This document shows positions 18,252 to 27,550 of a stretch of DNA of 64,000 bases, piece after piece. Position numbers and translations under genes: made by a program. This DNA comes from Paragemmobacter amnigenus. GTDB taxonomy: Bacteria > Pseudomonadota > Alphaproteobacteria > Rhodobacterales > Rhodobacteraceae. Below the pieces are notes generated by a model. The model saw only the letters and a program-made list of their open reading frames with translations. It was not told where the DNA came from and ran no database searches. Position 1 is the first letter of the stretch. Each line of letters opens with the position of its first letter. The stretch is from assembly GCF_009908265.2 (NCBI RefSeq), contig NZ_JAAATX020000005.1:62001-126000 (forward strand), in the 5' to 3' direction.

Positions 18252-19316
18252 ATGGCCGAGGTGAAGCTGGTCGGGGTGGACAAGTTCTATGGGTCGCAGC
18301 AGGCGCTGCACGGGGTTTCGCTGGACATTGCCGACGGGGAATTCGTGGTTTTTGTCGGGCCGTCGGGATGCGGGAAATCCACGCTGCTGCGGTCCATCGC
18401 GGGGCTGGAGTCGATCTCGGGCGGGACGGTTTCCATCGGCGGGCAGGACGTGACGGGGCGCGCGCCGTCGGAGCGGGATGTGGCGATGGTGTTCCAGTCC
18501 TATGCCCTTTATCCCCACATGACCGTACGCGAGAACATGGATTTCGGCATGAAGATCAACGGCTTTGCGCCCGCGGACAGGGAGAGGCGGATTGCCGAGG
18601 CGGCGCGGGTCTTGCAGTTGGAACCCTATCTGGACCGCAAGCCTTCGCAACTGTCGGGCGGGCAGCGGCAGCGGGTGGCGATCGGGCGGGCGATCGTGAA
18701 GCAGCCCAAGGTGTTTTTGTTCGACGAGCCGCTGTCGAACCTTGATGCGAAACTTCGCGTGCAGATGCGGGTGGAGCTGGAGGCGCTGCATTCGGAGCTG
18801 CGCGCGACGATGATCTACGTGACGCATGATCAGGTCGAGGCCATGACGATGGCGGACAAGATCGTGGTGCTGAATGCGGGGCGGGTGGAGCAGGTGGGCA
18901 GCCCGATGGAGCTGTATCACCACCCGCGGACGGAGTTCGTGGCGGGCTTCATCGGCGCGCCGAGCATGAATTTCCTCGACATCCGGTCCGAAGGCGGTCG
19001 CATCGCCTGCGGGGAAACGGTGATCGGGACAGCCGCACCCGTGCCGGGCGCGGTGCGGCTGGGAATCCGGCCCGAACATGTGGGGCTGGTGGCCGCCGGT
19101 TCGGGCGACATGGGCGGCAAGGTCGTGCTGCGCGAGACGCTGGGGGGGGATGCCTATCTCTATGTGCGGACCGAAGCGGGGCAGGTCGTGGTGCGGGCCG
19201 AGGGGGATACGGCGCTGGATCACGGGGCGGAGGTGGGGCTTTCCTTCCCTGCGAATCGTGTCCATCTGTTCGGCGCGGATGGCGTGACGCTGTCTTCGGG
19301 GGGCGTGGCGGCATGA
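18252..19316 (+). CDS. ABC transporter ATP-binding protein (UgpC/MalK type)
   Basis: A 354-aa ATPase that energises the divergent permease pair. Walker A is GPSGCGKST (about residues 37-45), the signature is LSGGQRQRVAIGRA, and Walker B is VFLFDEPLSNLD. An H-loop TH follows in YVTHDQVEAMTMAD. The C-terminal ~110 residues form the MalK-like regulatory OB (TOBE) domain. It starts the plus-strand arm and overlaps the next gene by 4 nt (ATGA at 19313-19316). Confidence 0.96.
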   Translation: MAEVKLVGVDKFYGSQQALHGVSLDIADGEFVVFVGPSGCGKSTLLRSIAGLESISGGTVSIGGQDVTGRAPSERDVAMVFQSYALYPHMTVRENMDFGMKINGFAPADRERRIAEAARVLQLEPYLDRKPSQLSGGQRQRVAIGRAIVKQPKVFLFDEPLSNLDAKLRVQMRVELEALHSELRATMIYVTHDQVEAMTMADKIVVLNAGRVEQVGSPMELYHHPRTEFVAGFIGAPSMNFLDIRSEGGRIACGETVIGTAAPVPGAVRLGIRPEHVGLVAAGSGDMGGKVVLRETLGGDAYLYVRTEAGQVVVRAEGDTALDHGAEVGLSFPANRVHLFGADGVTLSSGGVAA

Positions 19317-20659
19317 CGGCGGGATTGATCGCGGGGGCGGTGGCGAAGTCGGCCACGGTGGCCGAGGTGCTGGTGGGGCGGGGGGTGCTGGCAGAGGCCG
19401 GCGCGCTGTTCCGGCGGCAGTTCGGGGAGGGGCCGGCCTGCATCATCGCGGATGACAACACGTGGAAGGCGGCGGGCGCGGCGGTGGAGGCATCGCTGGT
19501 GGCCGCGGGTATCGCCGTGCGGCGGCATGTGCTGGCAGGCAAGCCGCGGCTGAAGCCGACGGTCGATCTGGCGGACCGGCTGCGCGACGTGCTGGCGGTG
19601 GACGGGTCGGTGCCGGTGGCCGTGGGGTCGGGCGTCATCAACGACGTGGTGAAACACGCGGCCTTTTCGTTGAAGCGCGCCTATCTGTGCGTCGGCACGG
19701 CGGCGAGCATGGATGGCTATACCTCGGCCGGTGCGCCGCTGTCGGACAAGGGGTTCAAGAAGACGATCCAGTGCCTGCCTGCCCGCGCGGTGATCGGGGA
19801 TCTGGATGTGATCGCGGCGGCGCCTGCGGAGATGACGGGCTGGGGCTATGGTGACCTTGCCGGAAAGGTGCCTGCGGGGGGCGACTGGATCATCGCGGAT
19901 GCGCTGGGGATCGAGGCGGTGGATGATGTCGCCTGGCCTTTGGTGCAGGGCGGGTTGCGCGGCTGGCTGGGTGCGGCCGATGGGGTGGCGGCGGGGGAGC
20001 CTGCGGCGCTGGAAGGGTTGTTCGCGGGGCTGACGCTGGTCGGGCTGGCGATGGAATTGCACGGTTCGTCGCGGCCTGCATCGGGGGCGGATCACCAGAT
20101 TGCCCATCTGTGGGAGATGGATGATCTGAAATTCGGGGGCGAGCGGGTCAGCCATGGCGCCTGCGTCGCGGTGGGCTGTGTCATGTCGCTGCGGCTGTTC
20201 GACTGGCTGTTGCGGCAGGACCTGTCGCGGCTGGATGTGGGCGCGGCGGTGGCGGCGGCGCCGTCGCTGGGCGTGAAGATTGCGGCCATCCATGCGGCCT
20301 TTGGCCCCGGCGAGATCGCCGCGCGGTCGGTCGAGGAGGTGCGGGCGAAACATGTCGACGCCGCCGTCCTGCGCGCGCGGCTGGAGCGGCTGCGGGACGG
20401 CTGGCCCGTGCTGGCAGAACGGCTGCGGGCGCAGGTGGTGGCGCCGGAGGTGATGGTGGACATGCTGCACCGCGCGGGCGCACCGGCCGAGGCGGCAGAG
20501 ATCGGGGTGGGGCGGGATTACCTGCGGCGGACCACCCTGAACGCGCGGTTTTTACGGAGCCGTTACACGGTGCTGGATTTGCTGGACGAATGCGGGATGC
20601 TGGAGGCGGCGGTGGAAGCCTCGCTTCCGCCCATGCAGCGGAAGGAGGGGCGCGGGTGA
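19313..20659 (+). CDS. glycerol-1-phosphate dehydrogenase-like enzyme (EgsA/AraM family)
   Basis: A 448-aa NAD(P)-dependent metal dehydrogenase of the G1PDH/AraM family. The nucleotide part shows [13 protein letters not shown]. The family block [13 protein letters not shown] is present. Metal ligands are expected in [10 protein letters not shown] and [10 protein letters not shown]. It is longer than typical G1PDH (about 350-400 aa), with an extended C-terminus. In bacteria such enzymes are not part of archaeal lipid synthesis but occur in sugar operons. Here, with a kinase, isomerase, SDR and phosphatase, it probably oxidises or reduces a phosphorylated polyol/sugar. It overlaps both neighbouring genes by 4 nt. 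Confidence 0.85.
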   Translation: MTAGLIAGAVAKSATVAEVLVGRGVLAEAGALFRRQFGEGPACIIADDNTWKAAGAAVEASLVAAGIAVRRHVLAGKPRLKPTVDLADRLRDVLAVDGSVPVAVGSGVINDVVKHAAFSLKRAYLCVGTAASMDGYTSAGAPLSDKGFKKTIQCLPARAVIGDLDVIAAAPAEMTGWGYGDLAGKVPAGGDWIIADALGIEAVDDVAWPLVQGGLRGWLGAADGVAAGEPAALEGLFAGLTLVGLAMELHGSSRPASGADHQIAHLWEMDDLKFGGERVSHGACVAVGCVMSLRLFDWLLRQDLSRLDVGAAVAAAPSLGVKIAAIHAAFGPGEIAARSVEEVRAKHVDAAVLRARLERLRDGWPVLAERLRAQVVAPEVMVDMLHRAGAPAEAAEIGVGRDYLRRTTLNARFLRSRYTVLDLLDECGMLEAAVEASLPPMQRKEGRG

Positions 20660-21216
20660 GCTACGTCGGGCAGGTATCGAAAGCGGCAGAGGAATTGCGC
20701 GTCGCGGCGGCGGGGGTGGATCCTGCCGCGCTGGCGGGGATGGTGGAGGAGCTGGCGGCCGCGAAGCGCGTCGTCTGTTACGGCGTCGGGCGCGAGGGGT
20801 TGATGATGCGCGCGCTGGCGATGCGGCTTTATCACATGGGGCTGGATGCGCATGTGGTGGGGGATATGTCCTGCCCGCCTGTCGGCGCGGGCGATCTGCT
20901 GGTGGTCAGCGCGGGGCCGGGTGCGTTTTCCACGGTGCTGGGGCTGATGGGGGTTGCACGGGGCGCGGGGGCGCGGGTGGCCTGTGTCACGGCGCAGCCC
21001 AAGGCGGCGGTGCCTGCGGGCAGCGACCACGTTCTGGTCATTCCGGCGCAGACGATGGCGGATGACACGGGGCCACAGGTGGCAAGCGTGTTGCCCATGG
21101 GGTCGCTGTTCGAGGGGGCGCAGTATCTGGTGTTCGAGATGCTGATCCTGATGCTGCGCGACCGGCTGGGCGTCGCGCCTGACGCGATGCGCGCGCGGCA
21201 TACGAATCTGGAGTGA
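20656..21216 (+). CDS. SIS-domain sugar-phosphate isomerase (6-phospho-3-hexuloisomerase-like)
   Basis: A 186-aa SIS-fold protein, the right length for 6-phospho-3-hexuloisomerase. The phosphate-binding loop is [20 protein letters not shown], where most relatives have GAGRSG. A second loop reads [10 protein letters not shown] instead of the common SGSGET. These changes may mean an altered substrate. The start is GTG 20656, overlapping the previous stop (GTGA), with GGAGGGG at about 20644-20650. Likely interconverts a ketose phosphate of the locus; the precise reaction is unknown. Confidence 0.78.
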   Translation: MSYVGQVSKAAEELRVAAAGVDPAALAGMVEELAAAKRVVCYGVGREGLMMRALAMRLYHMGLDAHVVGDMSCPPVGAGDLLVVSAGPGAFSTVLGLMGVARGAGARVACVTAQPKAAVPAGSDHVLVIPAQTMADDTGPQVASVLPMGSLFEGAQYLVFEMLILMLRDRLGVAPDAMRARHTNLE

Positions 21217-21221
21217 CAGGG

Positions 21222-21992
21222 ATGGCGGAATGGGAGGGGCGGTTTTCGCTGGCCGGTCGCAAGGCGCTGGTGACGGGGGCAAGCAAGGGGATCGGGTTCG
21301 AGATTGCCTGCGTCTTTGCCGATGCGGGGGCGGATATCGTCGCTGTGGCGCGAGATGCGGGCGGATTGCTGGAGGTGAAGCGCGAGGTGGAGGCGCGGGG
21401 GCGGCGCTGTCTGGTGATCGAGGCCGAGATGGCGACGGCGGAAGGGCCGGTCAACGCGGCGCGCGAGGCGCTGGAGGCTTGGGGGACCATCGACATCCTT
21501 GTGAACAACGCGGCGATTGCGCGGATTGCGCCTGCGACCGAGCTTTCGCTGGCGGATTGGGACGAGACGATGGCGGTGAACGTCCGCGCGCCGTTCCTGC
21601 TGGCGCAGGCGCTGGGTCCGGCGATGATCGCGCAGCGCTGGGGGAAGATCATCAACATCTCGTCCCAGACGGGGGTGATCGCGCTGGATGACCACGCGGC
21701 CTATGCCACGTCAAAGGGGGCGCTAAACGCGCTGACCAAATCGCTGTGCGCGGAATGGGCGCGGCACAATGTGCAGGTGAATGCGATCTGCCCCACCGTG
21801 ATCCTGACGCCGATGGGGCGGGCGGTCTGGGGGCCGGAGGAGAAGGGCGGGCCGATGCGCGCCGCCACCCCCGCACGGCGGTTCGGCGAGACGGTGGAGG
21901 TGGCGGACATGGCGCTGTATCTGGCCTCGCCTGCCTCGGGCCTTGTGAATGGCGCGCTGATGATGATCGAAGGGGGCTATTCCAGTGTCTGA
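21222..21992 (+). CDS. short-chain dehydrogenase/reductase
   Basis: Classical SDR of 256 aa. It has TGASKGIG (NAD(P) loop), NNAAI, catalytic Ser in NISSQTG, and YATSK (Tyr-x-x-x-Lys). The end GGYSSV is typical. Relatives oxidise sugar alcohols or sugar acids. ATG 21222 is favoured (GGAG 8 nt upstream); GTG 21213 is an alternative that overlaps the SIS stop. The gene overlaps the HAD gene by 8 nt. Probably the polyol or sugar oxidation step of the locus. Confidence 0.9.
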   Translation: MAEWEGRFSLAGRKALVTGASKGIGFEIACVFADAGADIVAVARDAGGLLEVKREVEARGRRCLVIEAEMATAEGPVNAAREALEAWGTIDILVNNAAIARIAPATELSLADWDETMAVNVRAPFLLAQALGPAMIAQRWGKIINISSQTGVIALDDHAAYATSKGALNALTKSLCAEWARHNVQVNAICPTVILTPMGRAVWGPEEKGGPMRAATPARRFGETVEVADMALYLASPASGLVNGALMMIEGGYSSV

Positions 21993-22890
21993 GGAGTTGC
22001 GGGACGCGGAGGCTGCGTTCCTGCGGTACGAGGCGGTGCGGGGTCGCCTGCCTGCGGCGCGGTTTCCCGCAGAGCCGGTCTTTGCGCGCGATCTGGGCGA
22101 GGTGGCGGATCGCTGGGACGGGTTCGTGCTGGATGCCTTCGGCGTGCTGAATGTGGGCGAGACGCCGATTGCAGGCGCGGTGGCGCGGATGGCGGAGCTG
22201 CGCGCGCGGGGCAAGAAGCTGTGCGTGCTGACCAATGCGGCGAGTTACACGCGGGCGGAGGCACTGGTGAAGTATCGCCGTCTGGGGTTCGACTTTACCG
22301 AGGACGAGGTGGTGTCCAGCCGCGATGTCGCCGTCAGCCGGATCGGGGCGCTGATGCCCGGCGCGCATTGGGCGGCGTTGGCGGCGGAAGGGGACGGGTT
22401 CGGGGATATTCCGGGGCGCGCGGGGGATGCGGTGGCGGACCCCGCGCTGTTCGATGTGGCGGACGGGGTGCTGTTCCTGTCCTCAGCCCGCTGGACGCCC
22501 GCGCTGCAACGGCGGCTGATTGAGGCGCTGGCGCGGCGGCCGATACCGATCGTGGTGGCAAATCCCGATCTGGTCGCCCCGCGCGAGGATGGGCTGTCGC
22601 AGGAGCCGGGGCTGTTCGCGCATGACCTGATCGACCGGCTGGGCGTGGTGGCGCATTGGTACGGCAAACCCTTTGCCGACGGGTTCCACGACGCCTGCGC
22701 GCGGACGGGCCTGCCGCCGGAGCGGTTGGCGATGGTGGGCGACACGCTGCACACCGATGTTCTGGGCGGGCGCGCGGCGGGGATGGGGGCGGTGCTGGTC
22801 GCCGACCACGGCCTGTTCGCGGGGCGCGACGTGCGGGCCTATATCGCGCGGTCCGGCATCGTGCCGGATGCGGTGGTGGCGACGACGTGA
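21985..22890 (+). CDS. HAD-superfamily class IIA phosphatase
   Basis: A 301-aa HAD-IIA hydrolase (NagD/TIGR01459-like). The nucleophile motif is FVLDAFGVLNVG: the first Asp is present, but the usual second Asp is Phe. This is seen in the TIGR01459 branch, where that position is aromatic. A downstream Thr/Asn block (CVLTNAAS), a Lys (WYGKPF) and the metal Asp in MVGDTLHTDVLGG complete the site. The start is GTG 21985 after GAAGGGGG. It is the last gene of the plus arm, and it may recycle or detoxify a phosphorylated intermediate. Confidence 0.87.
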   Translation: MSEELRDAEAAFLRYEAVRGRLPAARFPAEPVFARDLGEVADRWDGFVLDAFGVLNVGETPIAGAVARMAELRARGKKLCVLTNAASYTRAEALVKYRRLGFDFTEDEVVSSRDVAVSRIGALMPGAHWAALAAEGDGFGDIPGRAGDAVADPALFDVADGVLFLSSARWTPALQRRLIEALARRPIPIVVANPDLVAPREDGLSQEPGLFAHDLIDRLGVVAHWYGKPFADGFHDACARTGLPPERLAMVGDTLHTDVLGGRAAGMGAVLVADHGLFAGRDVRAYIARSGIVPDAVVATT

Positions 22891-22944
22891 ACGTCGGAGA
22901 AGATTCCGGTAACAGTAAAAACTACCGTTGTCGGGGACGAACAG

Positions 22945-23973
22945 AGTCTTCTCGCGACCACGATGCTGGCTGGCACCGCTGGTTTCGCTGCTGCCGAAGT
23001 GGCCCTGTCGGGCTACGCGGAAATCGGTATCCTGTCCTCTGAAAACGCCACTACGGCGCGTTTGCTGGGCGTGACCGCTGGTGACGCGACGTTCCATCAG
23101 GACGTTGAAGTGAGTTTCGCTCTTTCGGGCGAAACCGACGGAGGACTGTCGTTCGGCGCTGGTATCGACCTTGACGAGACCAACGTTGGTCTCGGCGATG
23201 ACTCGGGCACCACCGTGTTCGTTTCGGGCGCTTTCGGCAAGATCACCATGGGCGACACCGATGGCGCTCTGGACTGGGCCGTTGCTGACGCTGGCGCTCT
23301 GACGTCGATGGGCGATGATCACACCACGCACGTCAACTACTTCGGCGCTGGTGGTCTTGACGCAACGTTCGACAACCAGGTTCTGCGTTACGAATACTCG
23401 TTCGGCGACTTCGGCGTTGCCGTTTCGCTCGAGCAAGCTTCGAACGGTTCCTCCGCTGTCGGCACGCTGGATGACAACGTTGGCATCGGCGCCACCTATT
23501 CACTGGATATGGCAGGGACGGCTGTGAAGCTTGGCCTTGGCTATCAGACGGGCACCGTTATCGTTTCTGGTGACAACCCGAACACGCTGGACGACCCGCT
23601 TACGTTTGCCGTCGAAAATCGCGAAGCTACCGTGCGTGCTGGCGCAGATGTCTGGGGCCTTTCCGCTTCGGCCGAACTCGCAAATGGTATCTCTGGTTCG
23701 CTCGGCTACACTGACACTTCGGTTGATGGTGTAGGCAACGACTACAGCAACCTCGGGCTTGGTGTGACCTATACCACTGGCGCACTGTCGCTGCATGTGA
23801 ACTATGGCAGCACGGACCCTGAAGTTGGCGCTTCTGACTCTTCGTATGGTCTCGCTGCGAACTATGATCTGGGTGGTGGTGCAGTCGTAATGGCTGGCTA
23901 TGGCTCTGATGTAGACGCCTTCACCGCCGGCGACCAAGCTCAGTACTCGATCGGCCTCGGCCTGTCGTTCTGA
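22945..23973 (+). pseudogene. Rhodobacter-type porin lacking its 5' end
   Basis: Outer-membrane general porin by its Ala/Gly-rich beta-strand pattern: FAAAEVALSGYAEIGILS after the signal peptide, alternating polar/hydrophobic strands, and a terminal aromatic in SIGLGLSF. The frame is intact from about 22945 to the stop, including LLATT of the signal peptide. However, the usual MKK start is absent: the frame runs back to the HAD stop codon without any ATG or GTG. The first ATG (22963) would leave a ~12-residue uncharged leader. GCT/GTT-rich codon use differs from neighbours, as expected for a highly expressed gene. It probably is a 5'-truncated, silent copy. Confidence 0.75.
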
Positions 23974-23983
23974 TCTAATAATC

Positions 23984-24015
23984 GGAGAGAGGGTTTAGGC
24001 CCTCTCTCCTTTTTA
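23984..24015 (+). terminator. porin terminator
   Basis: A perfect 10-bp stem GGAGAGAGGG/CCCTCTCTCC (23984-23993 with 24000-24009), a 6-nt loop and a run of six T (24010-24015). It begins 10 bp after the porin stop. Confidence 0.92.
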
Positions 24016-24306
24016 TTGGCGTCGCCCTGTATTAGCGGGAGCGGCATATTATTCTTTTAAAATATCATGTCCGTTATAAAAACTTAGACCTCCTTGTTAA
24101 ACCTGTTATGCGTTATTGAAACTAACCAACCAAAGTATCCCATTTTTCGGATGACACCCTAAACGGATGGGTGTTATTCTTCCCTAAAGATCGTTTCTAA
24201 ATTGTGACTATCTTGCGAAAGCCGACGTCGCAGGGCGTGTAGCGATTTGACCGAGACCCGCTCGCAGCATCCGCTTTATCGGGTCGAAAGTCCGGGAGGA
24301 AAACCG
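24016..24306. other. AT-rich gap between porin and integrase
   Basis: A 291-bp gap of clearly lower GC than its surroundings, with no supported ORF. It holds a small hairpin ACACCC/GGGTGT (24154-24159 with 24169-24174) followed by TATTCTT. It probably contains the integrase promoter; composition suggests horizontally acquired DNA. Confidence 0.5.
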
Positions 24307-25266
24307 ATGTTCCGTGTGCCGCGCTTCTCGCGTCTCGTCAGTTCTTTTGGCTCCGAGGCTGCCAGTCCAATTACGCTTTCACGATTTTTCGACGAGAAAT
24401 ACGCCCCTTTCGTCAGCGTAACGAAGCGGCGGCCGGAATTGGATACGCTGGTTTTTAACAAGCATATGCGCAGGCAATTGGGCGATATTCCGCTGGAGGC
24501 TCTTACCACCGAAATCCTGGATGGTTGGGTTATCGGGCAGCGCAGGGGTGGCTACAAGCCCGGGACGATAAACAAGCATATCAACTATCTGAACCGCATC
24601 CTGAATCTGGCGCGGGTGTGGGAAATCGAGAACGGGCCGAAGCGGAATTGCAAAGTGTCCAAGCGGATGCCGATGGGCGATCACCGGCAGAAATTCCTAG
24701 GCGAGGCGGAAATCCATCTGGTGCTCGAGTCCTGCAGGCGCGAGCAGCATCCCTATCTGGACCTGTTCGTCCATCTTCTCATCCTGACCGGTGCGCGCAG
24801 CAGCGAGGCGCGGCTGGCGCGGTGGTGCGATTTCGACATGCAGCGGATGGTCTGGACCGTGCCCCTGTCGAAAAGCGGACGGGCGCGGCGGATCGTGCTG
24901 TCCAGCTCGGCCGCGAAGGTGCTGGAGCAGATCCGGCAGCGGACAGAGGGGCTGGGCCTGCCGGTCACGACGGACAGCCACCTGTTCATCAATCCGCGCC
25001 TGCGCCAGCCCTACAAGAGCTTTCATCTGGCATGGGACAGGGCGCGGCGGCGGCTGGGGATGCAGGACGTGCGCATCCACGATCTGCGCCACACCTATGC
25101 GAGCCTGCTGATCAACCGCGGCGCGTCGATCTACGAGGTGCAGAAGCTTTTGGGCCACCATCACATCTCGATGACGGAGCGTTATGCGCACCTGCTGCCC
25201 GACACGCTGCACCAGCGCGTGGAGATCGTGGCGCGCCTGCTGGACGACACGGAAAACCGGACATGA
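24307..25266 (+). CDS. tyrosine recombinase / integrase
   Basis: Site-specific recombinase of 319 aa. The N-terminal SAM-like core-binding domain is at about 25-110. The catalytic domain follows with Arg164 (TGARSSEARL), His258-x-x-Arg261 (HDLRHTYAS), His284 region (GHHHISM) and nucleophile Tyr293 (ERYAHL). All catalytic residues are present. ATG 24307 has GGGAGGA upstream; TTG 24247 would add 20 residues. It points toward and ends 13 bp from the 3' end of tRNA-Lys, the usual place for an integrase of a tRNA-targeted island. No matching second attachment site was found in the window. Confidence 0.93.
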   Translation: MFRVPRFSRLVSSFGSEAASPITLSRFFDEKYAPFVSVTKRRPELDTLVFNKHMRRQLGDIPLEALTTEILDGWVIGQRRGGYKPGTINKHINYLNRILNLARVWEIENGPKRNCKVSKRMPMGDHRQKFLGEAEIHLVLESCRREQHPYLDLFVHLLILTGARSSEARLARWCDFDMQRMVWTVPLSKSGRARRIVLSSSAAKVLEQIRQRTEGLGLPVTTDSHLFINPRLRQPYKSFHLAWDRARRRLGMQDVRIHDLRHTYASLLINRGASIYEVQKLLGHHHISMTERYAHLLPDTLHQRVEIVARLLDDTENRT

Positions 25267-25278
25267 CGGAAGAGTCAG

Positions 25279-25354
25279 TGGTGAGCCCGACAGGATTCGA
25301 ACCTGTGACCCACTGATTAAAAGTCAGTTGCTCTACCAACTGAGCTACGGGCCC
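25279..25354 (-). tRNA. tRNA-Lys (anticodon TTT)
   Basis: A 76-nt cloverleaf with encoded CCA. The acceptor is GGGCCCG/CGGGCTC, the anticodon loop is CTTTTAA with TTT, and the T-loop TTCGAATC is intact. The 3' end faces the integrase gene. Confidence 0.97.
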
Positions 25355-25439
25355 ACGAGGGGGGTGATTAGTGGTGACACGCGGGGGGGTCAAGGGCAAA
25401 AAATGCTTGGCTCTGGATAAATTGCGGGGTCGGGCGTAT

Positions 25440-26300
25440 ATGGGCGCGATGATGGAAAAGACGCCCCAGACCGGCCTGCCCTTCATGAAAATGCACGGGC
25501 TTGGCAATGACTTCGTGGTGATCGACTCGCGCGGGAGCGGGGCCGGTTCCGCCGGCGTGACGACGTCTGCGCTGGCGCGTGCGCTGGGGGACCGGAATCG
25601 GGGCGTGGGGTTCGACCAGTTGGCCGAGATCCGCGATGCGGACGGGGCGGATTTCGCGCTGGACTTCTGGAACAGCGATGGCAGCCGTGCGGGGGCCTGC
25701 GGGAACGCCACGCGTTGCGTGTCGGATTACATGATGCGGCAGTTGGGGCGCGATGCGGTGTCGCTGGTCACGGCGCGGGGCGGGCTGTCGGCGGTGCGGC
25801 GGGCGGACGGGCTGGTCTCGGTGAACATGGGCGCGCCGCAGCTGCGCTGGGACGAAGTGCCCTTGGCGCGCGAGGTGGATGTGGCGCACCTGCCGCTGGC
25901 CGGTGATCCGGTGGCGGTGGGGATGGGCAATCCCCATGCCGTGTTCTTCGTGCCGGATGCCGAGGCGGTGGATGTTGCGGGGATCGGCCCGAAGGTGGAG
26001 CATGACCCGCTGTTTCCGGCGCGGACGAATGTGGAATTCGCGTCGCTTGTCGCGCCGGACCATCTGCGGATGCGGGTGTGGGAGCGGGGGACGGGCATCA
26101 CGCTGGCCTGCGGGTCTGGCGCCTGTGCGACGGCGGTGGCGGCGCATCTGCGGGGCCTGACGGGGCGGCGCGTGGTGATGGATGTGGATGGCGGGCGGCT
26201 GGAGATCGACTGGCGCGAGGACGGGGTCTGGATGACGGGGCCGGTCGCGCATGTGTTCGACGCGGTGCTGACGCCGGATTTCGTGGCGGCTGTGGGATGA
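25440..26300 (+). CDS. dapF: diaminopimelate epimerase
   Basis: Converts LL- to meso-diaminopimelate for lysine and peptidoglycan synthesis. The protein is 286 aa from this start. It has the [14 protein letters not shown] opening. The two catalytic cysteines are in GACGNATRC and [11 protein letters not shown]. Length is near the family norm. Several ATGs lie together (25440, 25449, 25452) without a clear ribosome site, so the exact start is uncertain. Its stop overlaps the mtaB ATG (ATGA at 26297-26300). Confidence 0.95.
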   Translation: MGAMMEKTPQTGLPFMKMHGLGNDFVVIDSRGSGAGSAGVTTSALARALGDRNRGVGFDQLAEIRDADGADFALDFWNSDGSRAGACGNATRCVSDYMMRQLGRDAVSLVTARGGLSAVRRADGLVSVNMGAPQLRWDEVPLAREVDVAHLPLAGDPVAVGMGNPHAVFFVPDAEAVDVAGIGPKVEHDPLFPARTNVEFASLVAPDHLRMRVWERGTGITLACGSGACATAVAAHLRGLTGRRVVMDVDGGRLEIDWREDGVWMTGPVAHVFDAVLTPDFVAAVG

Positions 26301-27550
26301 GTGCGCCCGTCTTTGCCACGCTGGGCTGCCGTCTGAATGCCTATGAGACGGAAGCGATGAAGGAGCTGTCCGCCGCTGCGGGAGTGGAGAATGCGGTGAT
26401 CGTCAACACCTGCGCCGTGACGGCAGAGGCGGTGCGGAAGGCCAAGCAGGAAATCCGGCGGCTGAGCCGCGAACATCCGGGGTCTACGATCATCGTCACG
26501 GGCTGCGCCGCGCAGACGGAGCCGGAGACCTTTGCCGCCATGCCCGAAGTGGCGCGGGTGATCGGCAATCACGAGAAGATGCAGGCGGAGACCTGGGCGG
26601 GGTTGAAGGCGCCGGACCTGATCGGGGTGACCGAGAAGGTGCAGGTCGACGACATCATGTCGGTCAAAGAGACGGCGGGGCATCTGATCGACGGCTTCGG
26701 GCGGCATCGGGCCTATGTGCAAGTGCAGAACGGCTGTGACCACCGCTGCACCTTCTGCATCATCCCCTATGGCCGCGGGAATTCGCGGTCCGTTCCTGCG
26801 GGCGTGGTGGTGGAGCAGATCAGGCGGCTGGTGGACAAGGGGTTCAACGAGGTTGTGCTGACGGGGGTCGATCTGACCTCGTGGGGGGCGGACCTGCCCG
26901 CGCAGCCGCGTCTGGGCGATCTGGTGATGCGGATTTTGCGGCTGGTGCCGGACCTGCCGCGGCTGCGGATTTCGTCGATCGATTCCATCGAGGCGGACGA
27001 GGCGCTGATGGGGGCGATTGCGACCGAGCGGCGTCTGATGCCTCATCTGCACCTGTCGCTGCAGGCAGGCGATGACCTGATCCTGAAGCGGATGAAGCGG
27101 CGGCATCTGCGGGACGACGCCATCCGGTTCTGCGAAGAGGCGCGGCGGCTGCGGCCCGACATGGTGTTCGGGGCGGATATCATCGCGGGCTTCCCGACCG
27201 AGACGGAAGAGATGTTCCGCCAATCGGTCGATCTGGTGCGCGACTGCGGGCTGACCTTCCTGCATGTCTTTCCGTTTTCCCCGCGCAAGGGCACGCCTGC
27301 CGCGCGGATGCCGCAGGTGCGGGGGCCGGAGATCAAGGAGCGCGCGGCGCGGCTGCGGGCCGTGGGGGATGCGGCGCTGGCGGCACATCTGGCGGCGCAG
27401 GTGGGGGTGACGCACCGCGTGCTGATGGAAGGGCCGCGCATGGGCCGGACGGAGCAGTTCACAGAAGTGGACTTCGCCACCGACCAGCCCGAGGGGCAGA
27501 TCGTCACGGCGCGGATCGCGGGGTTTGCGGACGGGCGGCTGCGCGCCTAG
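26297..27550 (+). CDS. mtaB: tRNA t6A37 methylthiotransferase MtaB
   Basis: Radical-SAM enzyme of 417 aa that adds methylthio to t6A37 of ANN-decoding tRNAs. The N-terminal methylthiotransferase domain carries three conserved cysteines (TLGCRLN, VNTCAV, TGCAAQ). The radical SAM cluster is CDHRCTFC. A central TIM-barrel part and a C-terminal TRAM-like region follow. Translationally coupled to dapF by a 4-nt overlap. Its end overlaps the end of the convergent LacI gene by 4 nt. Confidence 0.95.
   Translation: MSAPVFATLGCRLNAYETEAMKELSAAAGVENAVIVNTCAVTAEAVRKAKQEIRRLSREHPGSTIIVTGCAAQTEPETFAAMPEVARVIGNHEKMQAETWAGLKAPDLIGVTEKVQVDDIMSVKETAGHLIDGFGRHRAYVQVQNGCDHRCTFCIIPYGRGNSRSVPAGVVVEQIRRLVDKGFNEVVLTGVDLTSWGADLPAQPRLGDLVMRILRLVPDLPRLRISSIDSIEADEALMGAIATERRLMPHLHLSLQAGDDLILKRMKRRHLRDDAIRFCEEARRLRPDMVFGADIIAGFPTETEEMFRQSVDLVRDCGLTFLHVFPFSPRKGTPAARMPQVRGPEIKERAARLRAVGDAALAAHLAAQVGVTHRVLMEGPRMGRTEQFTEVDFATDQPEGQIVTARIAGFADGRLRA

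Noticed and set aside
21985-22890. HAD gene as inactive because the second motif-I Asp is missing
   Set aside because: The DxF/W-GVL variant occurs in the TIGR01459 branch of class IIA HADs, so the change alone does not show loss of function.
22483-23436. Minus-strand open frame across the HAD end and porin
   Set aside because: It spans two unrelated plus-strand genes and shows no recognisable motif.
24307-25266. Prophage or gene-transfer-agent cluster around the integrase
   Set aside because: No capsid, portal, terminase or tail genes lie nearby; only the integrase and a broken porin are present.
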